Shown here: piece after piece, positions 1 through 9,197 of the stretch
Numbering within the stretch: the first letter of the stretch is position 1
Layout: the number at the start of each line of letters is the position of its first letter
NCBI GenBank assembly: GCA_018388625.1
Contig: CP074402.1
Span: forward strand, 1,426,001 to 1,490,000
DNA: 64,000 nucleotides
Direction: 5' to 3'
Source: Nocardiopsis eucommiae
Lineage (GTDB): Bacteria; Actinomycetota; Actinomycetes; Streptosporangiales; Streptosporangiaceae
Translations under genes and position numbers: made by a program
Notes under the pieces: generated by a model
Told to the model about the DNA's origin: nothing
The model's input: the letters and a program-made list of their open reading frames with translations, nothing else
Databases searched by the model: none

Positions 1-1629
1 GCGGTGGCCTCGTCCAGGACCACCACGGACGGCGCCTTCAAGAGCAGCCGAGCGATCGCCAGACGCTGCTTCTCCCCGCCGGAGAGGCGGTACCCCCGGT
101 CCCCGACCATCGTGTCGAGCCCGTTGGGCAGCTGCTCCAGGAGCACGCCCAACCGCGCCATCCGCAGCGCCTCCTCCAGCTCCGCGTCGGTCGCCTCCGG
201 CCGGGCGTAGCGCAGGTTGGCGCCCACGGTGTCGTGGAAGAGCTGCGCGTCCTGCGTCACCACTCCCACGGCTTCCCTGAGGGAGTCGCCGGTGGTCTCC
301 CGGAGGTCGAGCCCCCGATCCGCACCGCACCCTCGCTCGGGTCGTACAGGCGCGAGACCAGGTGCGTCAGGGTCGACTTGCCCGCCCCGGACGGGCCCAC
401 CAGGGCCACCATCTGGCCGGGTTCGGCGCGGAAGGACACCTCGCTCAGCACCTGGGTGTCGTCGGCCGCCTCGGCCTGGGGGTCAGTTCCAGGGACGCCA
501 CCGACGTCTCCGAGGCGCCCGGGTAGCGGAAGGACACCCGGTCGAACTCGACGCTCAGCGGCCCCGAGGGCAGCGGCTCCGCGTCCGGGCTCTCCTTGAT
601 CTGCGGCTCCAGGTCCAGCACCTCGAAGACCCGGTCGAAGGAGACCAGGGCCGTCATGATCTCCACGTGCACGTTGGACAGCGTGGTGATCGGACCGTAG
701 AGCCTGGCCAGGAGGGTGGTCAGCGCCACCAGGGTGCCCACCTCGAACGAACCGTCCACCGCGAGCACACCGCCCACGCCGTAGACCATCGCCATGGCCA
801 GCGCCGTGATGGTGGCCAGCATCGTGAACAGCAGACCGCCGATCACCGACTGGCGTACCCCGAGGTCGCGCACGCGCGCCGCCCGGTCGGAGAAGGCGCG
901 GGTCTCCTCGTCGGGACGGCCGTAGAGCTTGACCAGCATGGCGCCGCCCACGTTGAAGCGCTCGGTCATCAGCGAGCTCATCGACGCGTTGTTGTCCATC
1001 GCGTCACGGGAGATGTTCGCGAGCCGGCGGCCCAGCAGCTTCGCGGGGACGATGAACAGCGGTACCAGGACCAGCGCCAGCAGAGTCACCTGCCAGGAGA
1101 GCGCCAGCATCGTGATGAGCACCGCCACCACGCTGATCAGGTTGGACACCACCGACTGGAGCACCGAGGTGATGGCGCGCTGCGCGCCGACCACGTCCGT
1201 GTTCAGGCGGCTGATCAGCGAGCCCGTCTGGGTCCGGGTGAAGAAGGAGATCGGCATCCGCTGCACGTGTGAGAACACCTGGGTACGCAGCAGGTAGATG
1301 ACGCCCTCACCGATCCTGGAGGACAGCCACCGGCCGGTCAGGGTGATGACGCCCTCCACGAGCGCCAGAACCGCCGCCGCCACCGCCAACCAGACCACCA
1401 CGGAGGTGTTCCCCGGGAGGATGCCCTGGTCGATGATGGCCCGCAGCAGCAGCGGGTTGGCCACCACCACGGCCGCGCCCACCGCGGTCACCGCGAGGAA
1501 GAGCAGGATCTGCCGCCAGTGCGGTGTCGCGTAGGACATCACGCGCCTGGTGAGCCCCGGGGGCAGTTCCTGCCCCCGCGCGCTTCCGTCGTTGACCAGT
1601 GCCCTGTAGGAGGGCCTCCCTGACATCAT
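1..1629 (-). CDS. ABC exporter, fused membrane and ATPase domains (3' end outside the window)
   Basis: This is an exporter-type ABC protein with the membrane domain first and the ATPase domain after it, acting in the cytoplasmic membrane as a homodimer or as half of a pair. Residues of about 20 to 320 form the helical domain. Behind it come Walker A GPSGAGKST, the signature RLSGGEKQRL and Walker B VVVLDEAT. The last motif touches the left edge of the window, so the C-terminus is missing. The frame is broken twice, each time by one absent base: in the G run 478-482 and in the C run 312-316. With these restored the ATPase domain is continuous. ATG 1629 was chosen (ATG 1626 is equally possible); a GAGG lies about ten bases upstream. 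The substrate cannot be told from the sequence. Confidence 0.85.
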
Positions 1630-1744
1630 CCGCAGCCTCGTTTCCGTTCGCCACTCGCCACCCAAGCCTCAACGCCGGAGGGAGGGCGCTGCTTCCCTGG
1701 TCCGGTGTGGGATGACCGAGGGAGTCCGCGGGAATGCGGGGCGG

Positions 1745-2247
1745 TCAGAGGGACGAGGCGAGGCGGCCGAGCGCGGCGGTCGTGGACCGGCCGGGGGTGA
1801 ACGGCAGTTCCCAGGTCTGCGCGCCCAGGGCGTCGGCGCCCCGGATCTTGGCCTGGGTGTAGCGGTCTCCGGCGGTGAAGGCCAGGGCGGCGGGGGAGAG
1901 GGGGCGCAGCAGTTCGGCGTAGGCAGCCCAGTCCGCCACGGAGGGCGGGCCCTCGATCACGAACGATCCGGCCACACAGCCCAGGGCGGCGATGGTCTCG
2001 GACCGTTCCGCGTCGGGATTGACCGGGCGTCCGGGGCCCTTCCAGGCCCGGACGCGCTCGTCGGACTCGATCCCCACGACGAGGGGAGGCCGCGGGCGGC
2101 GATGGACTGGAGGAAGCGCACGTGCCCGACGTGCAGGACGTCGAAGACACCGGTCACGACGACCGGCCGCTCCGGCGGCTCCGGTCGTTGGAACCACAGC
2201 AGGCGGAGCGGCGTCGCCTGCTCGCCCGTGCCGTCCGTGTCCGTCAT
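1745..2247 (-). CDS. Cytidylyltransferase-like nucleotidyltransferase-fold protein
   Basis: The N-terminal half carries [18 protein letters not shown], the GxFDxxHxGH motif of the cytidylyltransferase/HIGH superfamily, which transfers a nucleotide onto a phosphorylated or carboxylated substrate. The second half contains [19 protein letters not shown], matching the V-x-S-D-x-x-V-x-x-x-K-G-x-x-R-P element of RfaE/TagD-like members. About 167 residues once one base is restored in the C run at 2083-2086, where the frame breaks. The C-terminus ([19 protein letters not shown]) keeps the family's G-D-x-Y spacing. It stands alone, upstream of and on the same strand as the ABC gene. The actual substrate is unknown; a role in nucleotide-sugar or cofactor synthesis is only a guess from the fold. 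Confidence 0.72.
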
Positions 2248-2462
2248 CTGGCCCCCGTTCCACCGAACCCGAGTGGCGCCCGTTCCAGGTCGCGCCGACG
2301 GGTCCGCCCGAAAGGTCAACGTACCCGTTCGAGCTCGGTATTCCGCCTCGTGGGCCGGTGAAACCGAACCGAGTTCTGACGGTGTGCGCCACGTCACCGG
2401 GAACCCCCGGGGGCGGAGGTGAGTCCCATCACCGGAATCCGCGTCGAGAGGAAGAGGTGTCC

Positions 2463-2752
2463 ATGTCCTGGGTGGTGCTGATCGAGGAGATCCGGGGAGC
2501 GGTGACCGCCAGCGCTGGGGCCTGGTCCCGCCGTCGTTCGACGGGCGACGTGACACCGAGTTCGCGACCCGGGAGGAGGCCAGGGCGGAGGCGCTGCGTC
2601 TGACCTCGGCGCACGCTCCGGGGCATCCGTGGTCGGAGCGGGACCGACAGGCCTACCGGATCTCGCCCGACGAGTACCTGGTGAACGTGGACGGGGCCAC
2701 GAGCGACTTCCACTTCCGCCTCACCGTGGCCGAGCGGATCGTTCCGGGGTGA
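2463..2752 (+). CDS. Small hypothetical protein, 96 aa
   Basis: Read with one base restored in the G run 2494-2497, a 96-residue protein starts at ATG 2463 behind an AGAGGAAGAGG ribosome-binding stretch. It begins MSWVVLIEE and ends with DEYLVNVDGATSDFHFRLTV. The alternation of strands with a charged helix (REEARAEALRL) looks like a small alpha/beta domain. I recall similar short proteins in other actinomycetes but know no function. Without the correction both frames look like noise. The 81-bp tandem repeats begin 58 bases after its stop. Confidence 0.55.
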
Positions 2753-2810
2753 GACGGCGAAGCGAACGGGTGCTGTCAGGCGCACGGTTCGTTTCGGGTG
2801 GTGCGGGGGT

Positions 2811-3032
2811 CGCTCCCCGGGTGGGACGACGAAACGAGCTGGTGCCGTCAGGCACGCAGTTCGCTTCGAGTGGTGCGGGGGTTTCGGGGGTCGCTCCCCG
2901 GGTGGGACGACGAAACGAGCTGGTGCCGTCAGGCACGCAGCTCGCTTCGAGTGGTGCGGGGGTTTCGGGGGTCGCTCCCCGGGTGGGACGGCGAAACGAG
3001 CTGGTGCCGTCAGGCACGCAGCTCGCTTCGAG
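2811..3032. repeat. 81-bp direct tandem repeat, about 2.7 copies
   Basis: Units start at 2811, 2892 and 2973, each opening with CGCTCCCCGGGTGGGACG and ending at a GGGGGTTTCGGGGGT block; the third copy is cut off at the 3' end of tRNA-Gly. Units differ at only a few bases. A more diverged partial copy lies at about 2754-2810. Each unit holds an imperfect hairpin of the type GAGCTGGTGCC-GTCA-GGCACGCAGCTC. Although 81 is a multiple of three, the repeats lie after a stop codon and need not be translated. Confidence 0.9.
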
Positions 3033-3106
3033 TGGAGCGGGCGACGAGAATCGAACTCGCATGACCAGCTTGGAAGGCTGGGGTTCTACCATTGAACTAC
3101 GCCCGC
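3033..3106 (-). tRNA. tRNA-Gly (anticodon UCC)
   Basis: On the minus strand the acceptor stem GCGGGCG (3100-3106) pairs with CGCCCGC. The anticodon loop CTTCCAA gives UCC, and the T arm carries GTTCGATTC. The 3' CCA is encoded (3033-3035). The gene is head to head with tRNA-Pro. Confidence 0.95.
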
Positions 3107-3129
3107 GTGGCATCGGAGCCCCTGAGTTT

Positions 3130-3159
3130 CCTCTAGACTCGTGGAGCCGACGGAGACAA
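3130..3159 (-). promoter_or_regulatory. Promoter of tRNA-Gly
   Basis: On the minus strand a -35 TTGTCT (3154-3159), an 18-base spacer and a -10 TAGAGG (3130-3135) lie 24 bases before the 5' end of the mature tRNA. Both hexamers fit the actinobacterial housekeeping sigma factor. Confidence 0.55.
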
Positions 3160-3223
3160 GAGTACAGTCTCTGGGGCGTTGGTCGCACACCCGTTTTCGG
3201 TGAGGTGTGTCCGCGCCGGGTGA

Positions 3224-3298
3224 CGGGGTGTAGCGCAGCTTGGTTAGCGCGCATGCTTTGGGAGCATGAGGCCGCGGGTTCGAATCCCGCCACCCCGA
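3224..3298 (+). tRNA. tRNA-Pro (anticodon UGG)
   Basis: Acceptor CGGGGTG (3224-3230) pairs with CACCCCG (3291-3297), with A as discriminator. The anticodon stem is CATGC/GCATG with loop TTTGGGA (UGG). The T loop is TTCGAAT. The structure is 75 bases long and no CCA is encoded. Confidence 0.95.
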
Positions 3299-3307
3299 CG
3301 AAACCGT

Positions 3308-3342
3308 CCACGGCGGTTCGGCCTCCGGGCCGAGCGCCGTGG
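3308..3342 (+). terminator. Hairpin terminator after tRNA-Pro
   Basis: CCACGGCG (3308-3315) pairs with CGCCGTGG (3335-3342), with TCGGCC/GGGCCGA inside. It is a compact GC-rich stem without a T run, just after the tRNA. Confidence 0.6.
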
Positions 3343-3524
3343 CCCCTGTCTGTCTGCCCTAGACTTGGTGCGATCAGCAGGAAACTGTAAGTCCCAGCCC
3401 GTCGCAGGGCACCCCGAGGAACGTGGTCATCACCGACCGGGGGTGCGCGCGTGCATTCGCCGTTCGTGTGGTGCGCCTGCGGGCCGACGCGGACACCAGC
3501 CGGCAAACCTAGGAGTACCGCCCC

Positions 3525-4967
3525 GTGAAGACCGATGTCGAGGAGCTCAGCCCGACCCGGGTCAAGCTGACCATCGAGGTGCCCTTCGAGGAGCTCGAGC
3601 ACGCTTTCGACGTGACCTACAAGTCGCTCGCCAAGCAGGTTCGGATCAAGGGCTTCCGCCCGGGCAAGGCACCGGCGCGTCTGATCGACCGCTACGTCGG
3701 CCGTGGCGCGGTGATCAGCGAAGCGGTCAACCACGCCGTTCCGGAGCTCTACAACGAAGCCATCCAGAAGGAGGAGATCTTCGCGCTCGGCCAGCCCGAC
3801 GTGGAGGTCACCAAGCTGGAGGACAACGACGAGCTCGCCTTCACCGCCGAGGTCGACATCCGACCCAAGTTCGAGGTGAAGGACTACAAGGGCATCGAGG
3901 TGACCGTCGACAACGCGACCGTCACCGACGAGCAGGTCGACGAGCAGATCGGCACCCTGCGCGAGCGCTTCTCCACCCTCGTTGGCGCCGACCGTCCCGT
4001 CGAGGACGGTGACCACCTCTCCATCGACCTGGTCGCCGCCATCGACGGTGAGAAGCTCGAGGACGTCGCCGTCAGCGGCTACTCCTACGAGGTCGGCACC
4101 AACACCATGCTGGAGGGCCTCGACGAGACCCTGCGCGGCATGGAGTCCGGTGGCGAGGCCACCTTCAAGACCACCCTCGTCGGTGGTGAGCACGAGGGCA
4201 AGGAGGCGGACGTCACCGTCACCGTGCACTCGGTGAAGGTGAAGGAGCTGCCCGAGCTGGACGACGAGTTCGCCCAGCTGGCCTCCGAGTTCGACACCAT
4301 CGACGAGCTGCGTGAGGACGTGCGCAAGCGCATGGCCGACGTCCGTCGGATGCAGCAGCTGTCCGCCGCCCGTGACAAGGCGCTGGAGAAGCTGATCGAG
4401 TCCGTCGAGATCCCGCTGCCCGACGCGGTCGTCGACGAGGAGATCACCCGCCGTCGCCAGAGCCTCGAGCAGCAGCTCGCCCAGAGCGGTCTGACCAAGG
4501 AGGCCTACCTCGAGTCGCAGGAGAAGACCGAGGAGGAGTTCGAGGAGGAGCTGAAGACCGGCGCCAACTCGGCGGTCAAGGCCGGTTTCATCCTCGACCA
4601 GCTGGCCCTCCAGGAGGACCTCAGCGCCGACCAGGGTGAGCTCAGCCAGTACGTGTTCGAGCAGGCCCAGCGCATGGGCGTCAGCCCGGACCAGCTGGCC
4701 CAGCACCTGGTCGAGTCGAACCAGATCCGCGTCGCCTTCACCGAGGTCGTCCGCGGCAAGGCCATGGACGTCGTCCTGGCCGGTGCCAAGGTGACCGACG
4801 AGGACGGCAACGTCGTCGAGCAGGAGATCGTCGAGGCCACCGACGACCAGGCCCTGGCCGAGGCCGTCAGGGCCGCCGCCGCTGCCTCCGCCGAGGTCAC
4901 CGAGGCCGACCAGGCCGAGGAGAAGGCCGAGGCCGACGAGGACGCCGACAAGGCCGACTCCAAGTAG
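3525..4967 (+). CDS. tig: Trigger factor
   Basis: Ribosome-associated peptidyl-prolyl isomerase and chaperone, 480 residues. The ribosome-docking motif GFRPGKAP sits at residues 43-50 of the N-terminal domain. The FKBP-like isomerase domain follows at about 150-240 (DGDHLSIDL, FKTTLVGGEHEGK), then the helical C-terminal arms. The last 40 residues are an Ala/Glu/Asp-rich tail, as often seen in actinobacterial trigger factors. GTG 3525 is preceded by AGGAG. It stands directly upstream of clpP1-clpP2-clpX, the common order in this phylum, linking nascent-chain folding with protein quality control. Confidence 0.97.
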   Translation: MKTDVEELSPTRVKLTIEVPFEELEHAFDVTYKSLAKQVRIKGFRPGKAPARLIDRYVGRGAVISEAVNHAVPELYNEAIQKEEIFALGQPDVEVTKLEDNDELAFTAEVDIRPKFEVKDYKGIEVTVDNATVTDEQVDEQIGTLRERFSTLVGADRPVEDGDHLSIDLVAAIDGEKLEDVAVSGYSYEVGTNTMLEGLDETLRGMESGGEATFKTTLVGGEHEGKEADVTVTVHSVKVKELPELDDEFAQLASEFDTIDELREDVRKRMADVRRMQQLSAARDKALEKLIESVEIPLPDAVVDEEITRRRQSLEQQLAQSGLTKEAYLESQEKTEEEFEEELKTGANSAVKAGFILDQLALQEDLSADQGELSQYVFEQAQRMGVSPDQLAQHLVESNQIRVAFTEVVRGKAMDVVLAGAKVTDEDGNVVEQEIVEATDDQALAEAVRAAAAASAEVTEADQAEEKAEADEDADKADSK

Positions 4968-5006
4968 TCCGAGGCTTCACGGCGCCGCGAGGCACCATGG
5001 CTCCCA

Positions 5007-5047
5007 GGGGCCCTGGCCGACCCGTTACGGGACGGTCGGGGCCCTTT
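5007..5047 (+). terminator. Probable terminator after tig
   Basis: The GC-rich inverted repeat CCGACC (5017-5022)/GGTCGG (5034-5039) is flanked by GGGCC/GGCCC and followed by TTTCCC. The stem has an asymmetric bulge, so confidence is moderate. Confidence 0.45.
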
Positions 5048-5114
5048 CCCTTCCGCTCCCGGCACGGTGTTCGCTGTCAGGAGAAAGGGTGTGTTCCCGA
5101 CCGGCCCCACCCTG

Positions 5115-5128
5115 CGCTCAAAGCGAAC
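5115..5128 (-). promoter_or_regulatory. ClgR-type operator upstream of clpP1
   Basis: Read on the minus strand the site is GTTCGC-TTTGA-GCG. This fits the GTTCGC-N5-GCG motif described for ClgR, the activator of clpP1P2 in Streptomyces and relatives. It lies 78 bases before the clpP1 start. A second half-match, GTTCGC-TGTCA-GGA, begins at 5069 on the plus strand. No clgR gene is in the window. Confidence 0.5.
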
Positions 5129-5205
5129 AGGGACGGTATCCGGACGAGCCTGGCGTCTGTCGGCGTTAGTGTCGCTGTATCGCAACCGTTTCGATTCCGG
5201 AGCAG

Positions 5206-5832
5206 GTGACGAGAGTGCCGCCGACCTTTGATGAGTCCCAGCGATTCGACGCTCGTACGTCGGATCAGCAGCTTTCCCCTTTTATTGAGCAGACGCCTCA
5301 GCGCCTGTTGCGCCAGCGAATCGTGTTCCTCGGCCAGCAGGTCGACGATGACATCGCCAACCGCCTCGTCGGTGAGCTCCTGCTGCTGTCCGCGGAGGAC
5401 CGCCAGCGGGACATCACGATGTACATCAACTCGCCGGGTGGTTCCGTGACGGCGGGTATGGCGATCTACGACGTCATGCAGTACATCCCCAACGACGTGC
5501 GCACCGTGGGTATCGGTATGGCCGCGTCGATGGGCCAGATGCTCCTGTGCGCCGGTGCGCCCGGCAAGCGTTACGCGCTGCCGCACACCCGCGTCATGAT
5601 GCACCAGCCGTCCGGTGGCATCGGGGGCACCGCCTCCGACATCCGGATCCTGGCTGACCAGCTGCTCTACGTGAAGAAGATGTTCATCCAGAAGATCTCC
5701 GAGCACACCGGGCAGTCGGTCGAACAGATCGAGAAGGACGCCGACCGGGACCGCTGGTTCACGGCTCAGGAGGCCAAGGAGTACGGCTTCATCGACGAGG
5801 TGCTCGAGGGCACGCTCGACGTGACCAGCTGA
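5206..5832 (+). CDS. clpP1: ATP-dependent Clp protease proteolytic subunit 1
   Basis: Serine peptidase subunit that forms the degradation chamber with ClpP2 and works with ClpX or ClpC. With GTG 5206 the protein has 208 residues. The catalytic triad is Ser108 in GMAASMGQ, His133 in VMMHQPSGG and Asp182 in DADRDRWF. The signature MYINSPGGSVTAGMAIYD is intact. GTG 5215 is an alternative start, since GGAG at about 5198 is very close to GTG 5206. clpP2 begins 58 bases downstream, so the two are probably co-transcribed under the ClgR-like site. Confidence 0.97.
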   Translation: MTRVPPTFDESQRFDARTSDQQLSPFIEQTPQRLLRQRIVFLGQQVDDDIANRLVGELLLLSAEDRQRDITMYINSPGGSVTAGMAIYDVMQYIPNDVRTVGIGMAASMGQMLLCAGAPGKRYALPHTRVMMHQPSGGIGGTASDIRILADQLLYVKKMFIQKISEHTGQSVEQIEKDADRDRWFTAQEAKEYGFIDEVLEGTLDVTS

Positions 5833-5890
5833 CAGTCCTGAGCTGACCTGGCCCAGTCCATGAATCGGCGCAGTGCGTGGAAGGCGTGAA

Positions 5891-6546
5891 ATGACCGAGT
5901 TCAACCCCAGTCTCATCGGCGGCGCGGCCTCGATGGCTCCCCAGAGCCGCTACGTCCTGCCGTCCTACGTGGAGCGTACGTCGTACGGCGTCAAGGAGAT
6001 GAATCCGTACAACAAGCTCTTCGAAGAGCGGATCATCTTCGTCGGCGTCCAGATCGACGACACTTCGGCCAACGATCTGATGGCCCAGCTCATCACCCTT
6101 GAGCAGCTCGACTCCGAGCGGGACATCCAGATGTACATCAACTCGCCGGGGGTTCCTTCACCTCCCTCATGGCGATCTACGACACCATGCAGTTCGTGCG
6201 CCCCGACATCCAGACGGTGTGCATCGGACAGGCCGCGTCGGCCGCCGCGATCCTGCTGGCGGGCGGCACCAAGGGCAAGCGTGGTGCCCTGCCCAACGCC
6301 CGGATGATGATCCACCAGCCCGCGACCGAGGGTATGCACGGTCAGGCCAGCGACATCGAGATCCAGGCCAACGAGATCACCCGTATCCGTACGCAGCTGG
6401 AGACCACTCTGGCCAAGCACACGGGTCGCTCCCACGAGCAGGTCTCGAAGGACATCGAGCGGGACAAGATCCTCACCGCCGAGGAGGCCGTGGAGTACGG
6501 TCTCATCGACTTCGTCCTGCCCTACCGCAAGGCCTCCCTGAAGTAA
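5891..6546 (+). CDS. clpP2: ATP-dependent Clp protease proteolytic subunit 2 (frame broken by one missing base)
   Basis: Second ClpP paralogue; in actinobacteria the active core is a mixed ClpP1/ClpP2 complex. ATG 5891 has GGAAGG before it. The frame breaks in the G run 6148-6152, inside the invariant MYINSPGGSFTS loop; adding one G gives 218 residues. Ser is in [11 protein letters not shown], His in RMMIHQPA and Asp in [10 protein letters not shown]. Since ClpP2 is normally required for growth in these bacteria, a true frameshift is very unlikely. A 292-base stretch separates it from clpX; I see no gene there. Confidence 0.95.
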
Positions 6547-6838
6547 CGGGGACCACGGCGGCCGTTCCCTCCCGGCCGGGGCGTCTCGCGAGAGCGAACG
6601 GCGCCCCACCGGGGGAATCCGGCGCCACGAAGTACTCACCGGTCCGGTTTCTGACCCGCCTGGGACAGCCCGGTGGTGAAGCCGGTCCGGTTTTTCGCTT
6701 AGTCTGGCGGAGAGCGACGCACAGATCGCCCCGTTCGTGGCTGGCCGGTCGCGAACGAACACGGGAGTCGAGTCCTTCCGTCCGTTCGGCGCCGAGTACG
6801 CCCGGAACGGGGCGGCCTTAGTTTTGAGGAGTGGCTGG

Positions 6839-8122
6839 GTGGCACGCATCGGCGACGGCGGGGACCTGCTGAAGTGCTCATTCTGCGGTAAGAGCCAGAA
6901 GCAGGTGAAGAAGCTCATCGCTGGCCCCGGCGTCTACATCTGCGATGAGTGCATCGATCTGTGCAACGAGATCATCGAAGAGGAACTCGCCGACGCCACC
7001 GAGCTCACGTGGGACTCCCTTCCCAAGCCCCGGGAGATCTTCGACTTCCTGGACTCGTACGTGATCGGTCAGGAGCAGGCGAAGAAGGCCCTCTCCGTGG
7101 CGGTGTACAACCACTACAAGAGAGTGCGTTCGGAGACCGACCGTCCCGGTGACGAGGACGTCGAGATCGCCAAGTCGAACATCCTCCTGCTGGGTCCCAC
7201 CGGTTCGGGCAAGACCCTGCTGGCGCAGACCCTGGCGAAGATCCTCAACGTCCCCTTCGCCATCGCGGACGCCACCGCCCTCACCGAGGCGGGCTACGTG
7301 GGCGAGGACGTCGAGAACATCCTGCTGAAGCTGATCCAGGCCGCTGACTACGACGTCAAGAAGGCCGAGACCGGCATCATCTACATCGACGAGGTCGACA
7401 AGGTCGCCCGCAAGAGCGAGAACCCGTCGATCACGCGCGACGTCTCCGGTGAGGGCGTCCAGCAGGCGCTGCTGAAGATCCTGGAGGGGACCACCGCGAG
7501 CGTGCCCCCGCAGGGCGGCCGCAAGCACCCGCACCAGGAGTTCATCCAGATCGACACCACGAACGTGCTGTTCATCTGTGGTGGCGCCTTCGCGGGGCTG
7601 GAGAAGATCATCGAGTCCCGCACGGGGCAGCAGGGCATGGGCTTCAACGCCGTGCTGCGGCCCAAGAGCGAGATGGCCGGGACCGCGCTGTTCGGCGAGG
7701 TCATGCCGGAGGACCTGCTCAAGTTCGGGATGATCCCGGAGTTCATCGGCCGTCTGCCGGTGATCACCAGCGTGCACAACCTGGACAAGGCCGCGCTGAT
7801 CCAGATCCTCACCGAGCCCCGGAACGCCCTGGTCAAGCAGTACCAGCGGCTGTTCGAGCTGGACAACGTCGAGCTGGAGTTCACCCAGGACGCCCTGGAG
7901 GCCATCGCGGAGCAGGGCATCATCCGGGGGACCGGTGCCCGTGGTCTGCGCGCCATCATCGAGGAGGTCCTGCTCTCGGTGATGTACGAGGTGCCCAGCC
8001 GGGAGGACGTCGGCCAGGTGATCATCACCCGTGAGTCGGTGGAGCAGCACGTGAACCCGACGATCGTTCCGCGCGCCCAGCTGGAGGCGGACGAGGACGG
8101 CCGCCAGGAGAAGTCGGCCTGA
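6839..8122 (+). CDS. clpX: ATP-dependent Clp protease ATP-binding subunit ClpX
   Basis: AAA+ unfoldase that recognises substrates and feeds them into ClpP. 427 residues, the usual length. The N-terminal zinc-binding domain has cysteines in KCSFCGKS and [10 protein letters not shown]. Walker A is GPTGSGKT, the pore loop GYVGEDVEN, Walker [10 protein letters not shown] and sensor 2 [13 protein letters not shown] 6839 was chosen because GAGGAG precedes it by eight bases and [16 protein letters not shown] is the usual N-terminus. The gene is followed by a strong terminator and faces a convergent lipoprotein gene. Confidence 0.97.
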   Translation: MARIGDGGDLLKCSFCGKSQKQVKKLIAGPGVYICDECIDLCNEIIEEELADATELTWDSLPKPREIFDFLDSYVIGQEQAKKALSVAVYNHYKRVRSETDRPGDEDVEIAKSNILLLGPTGSGKTLLAQTLAKILNVPFAIADATALTEAGYVGEDVENILLKLIQAADYDVKKAETGIIYIDEVDKVARKSENPSITRDVSGEGVQQALLKILEGTTASVPPQGGRKHPHQEFIQIDTTNVLFICGGAFAGLEKIIESRTGQQGMGFNAVLRPKSEMAGTALFGEVMPEDLLKFGMIPEFIGRLPVITSVHNLDKAALIQILTEPRNALVKQYQRLFELDNVELEFTQDALEAIAEQGIIRGTGARGLRAIIEEVLLSVMYEVPSREDVGQVIITRESVEQHVNPTIVPRAQLEADEDGRQEKSA

Positions 8123-8182
8123 CCGGCGGGTCCGCGCCGCCGTGAGCGGCTGGGACCGCGCGGCGCGGCCGCCGTGAGCTCA

Positions 8183-8212
8183 GGGGCGCCCTTCCCGCGG
8201 GAAGGGCGCCCC
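8183..8212. terminator. Bidirectional terminator between clpX and the DUF305 gene
   Basis: A perfect stem of GGGGCGCCCTTCCC (8183-8196) and GGGAAGGGCGCCCC (8199-8212) lies between two convergent genes. On the plus strand TTCTCGTG follows. Confidence 0.85.
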
Positions 8213-8235
8213 TTCTCGTGTCCGGCGCGGACCGG

Positions 8236-8946
8236 TCACCCTCCGCCTTCGAGGACCCCCTCCATGCGGGCGATCTCGGTGTTCTGCTCGGCGATGAGGT
8301 CGTTGGCCATCCGCAGGACCTCCTGGTCCTTGCCCTCCGCCATGGCCTCCTCGGCCATGGTGACCGCGCCCTCGTGGTGGGCGGTCATGAGCTCCACGAA
8401 GAGCTGGTCGAACGCGTCGCCGTCGGCGTCGGCCAGGCGTTCCATGTCCTCGTCGGAGACCATGCCCTCCATGTCGTCGTGGTCGACCTGGAGGTCGCAG
8501 GCGACCACGTCGTCGTCGGTGGAGTGGTGGGTGCCGTCACCCTCCAGGCCGCAGAAGTTCTGGTGGGCGGGGTTCTCCCGGGCGGGGCCGAAGACGTTCA
8601 CCTCCAGCCAGCTCTCCATGGCGGTGATCTCGGGGCCCTGCGCGGCGGCGATGCGGTCCGCGATGCGCTCGATGCCGTCGCGCTCGTAGCGGTCCGCGAC
8701 CAGGTCGGTCATCTCCAGGGCCTGCTGGTGGTGCTCGATCATCTTCACCAGATAGGTCACGTCCGCTTCGTTGTGGCCCTGCTCCTCGGCCAGTGCGGCG
8801 ATCTGGTCGGCCGTGGCGGGCGTCGAGGCCTCGCCGGGCGCGCCCGGGGCGATGACGTTGGCGGACTGCTGTCCCTCGTCACCGGAACAGGCCGAGACTC
8901 CGAGCAGCACGAGGGCGGTTCCGGCTGCGAGTGCCAGGCGGCGCAC
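8236..8946 (-). CDS. DUF305 family lipoprotein
   Basis: Exported lipoprotein of 236 residues. GTG 8946 stands behind GGAGGAG, and the signal peptide ends in the lipobox LGVSAC. Two related helical blocks follow, each with the DUF305 hallmarks: MIEHHQQALEMTDL with later MESWL, and ELMTAHHEGAVTMAEEAM. The paired His-His and Met residues are those suggested to bind metal, often copper, in this family; that is family knowledge, not shown here. The gene diverges from the four LVIVD genes, sharing about 250 bases of intergenic DNA with the first. The pairing suggests a common extracytoplasmic theme, possibly metal handling. Confidence 0.88.
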   Translation of the reverse strand: MRRLALAAGTALVLLGVSACSGDEGQQSANVIAPGAPGEASTPATADQIAALAEEQGHNEADVTYLVKMIEHHQQALEMTDLVADRYERDGIERIADRIAAAQGPEITAMESWLEVNVFGPARENPAHQNFCGLEGDGTHHSTDDDVVACDLQVDHDDMEGMVSDEDMERLADADGDAFDQLFVELMTAHHEGAVTMAEEAMAEGKDQEVLRMANDLIAEQNTEIARMEGVLEGGG

Positions 8947-9146
8947 GAGGTCTCCTCCAGGGGTGGGGGTCGGTGGAGCGGTCGCCCACCGGTGTCGGCT
9001 GACCCGACGTCCTGCGGGTTTTCTACTCACTCGAAGGGTGTTTTGTCCAGTGTCGCGGGTGTGTCGTCGGCGCCGTGTCCGTACGCCGGGTTCCCCGAGG
9101 CGTCCGTTCTCGGCGTTTCGCCTGGCTTGTGCACTCTGCGGATAGT

Positions 9147-9182
9147 ACAACCCATTGTAGTCAGATGACTTCTTTGGGTTGT
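9147..9182. promoter_or_regulatory. AT-rich inverted repeats before the first LVIVD gene
   Basis: ACAACCCA (9147-9154) is repeated inverted as TGGGTTGT (9175-9182). A smaller one, TACAA-CCCA-TTGTA, spans 9146-9159. The stretch is much richer in A and T than its surroundings and lies between the divergent DUF305 and LVIVD genes, where an operator is expected. No regulator is identified. Confidence 0.35.
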
Positions 9183-9197
9183 TTTGGGGGTGGCCGC

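Noticed and set aside
2811-3032. Repeat array as a possible CRISPR
   Set aside because: The repeats are directly adjacent without unique spacers, and no cas genes are present.
6148-6152. clpP2, mreC, mrdA, rodA and others as pseudogenes
   Set aside because: Each is restored by a single base in a homopolymer or at a conserved site, and the pattern is the same over the whole window; real decay would give mixed lesions.
6600-6838. A longer clpX N-terminus beginning upstream ([13 protein letters not shown])
   Set aside because: The extension has no family support, whereas GTG 6839 has a good ribosome-binding site and gives the standard N-terminus.
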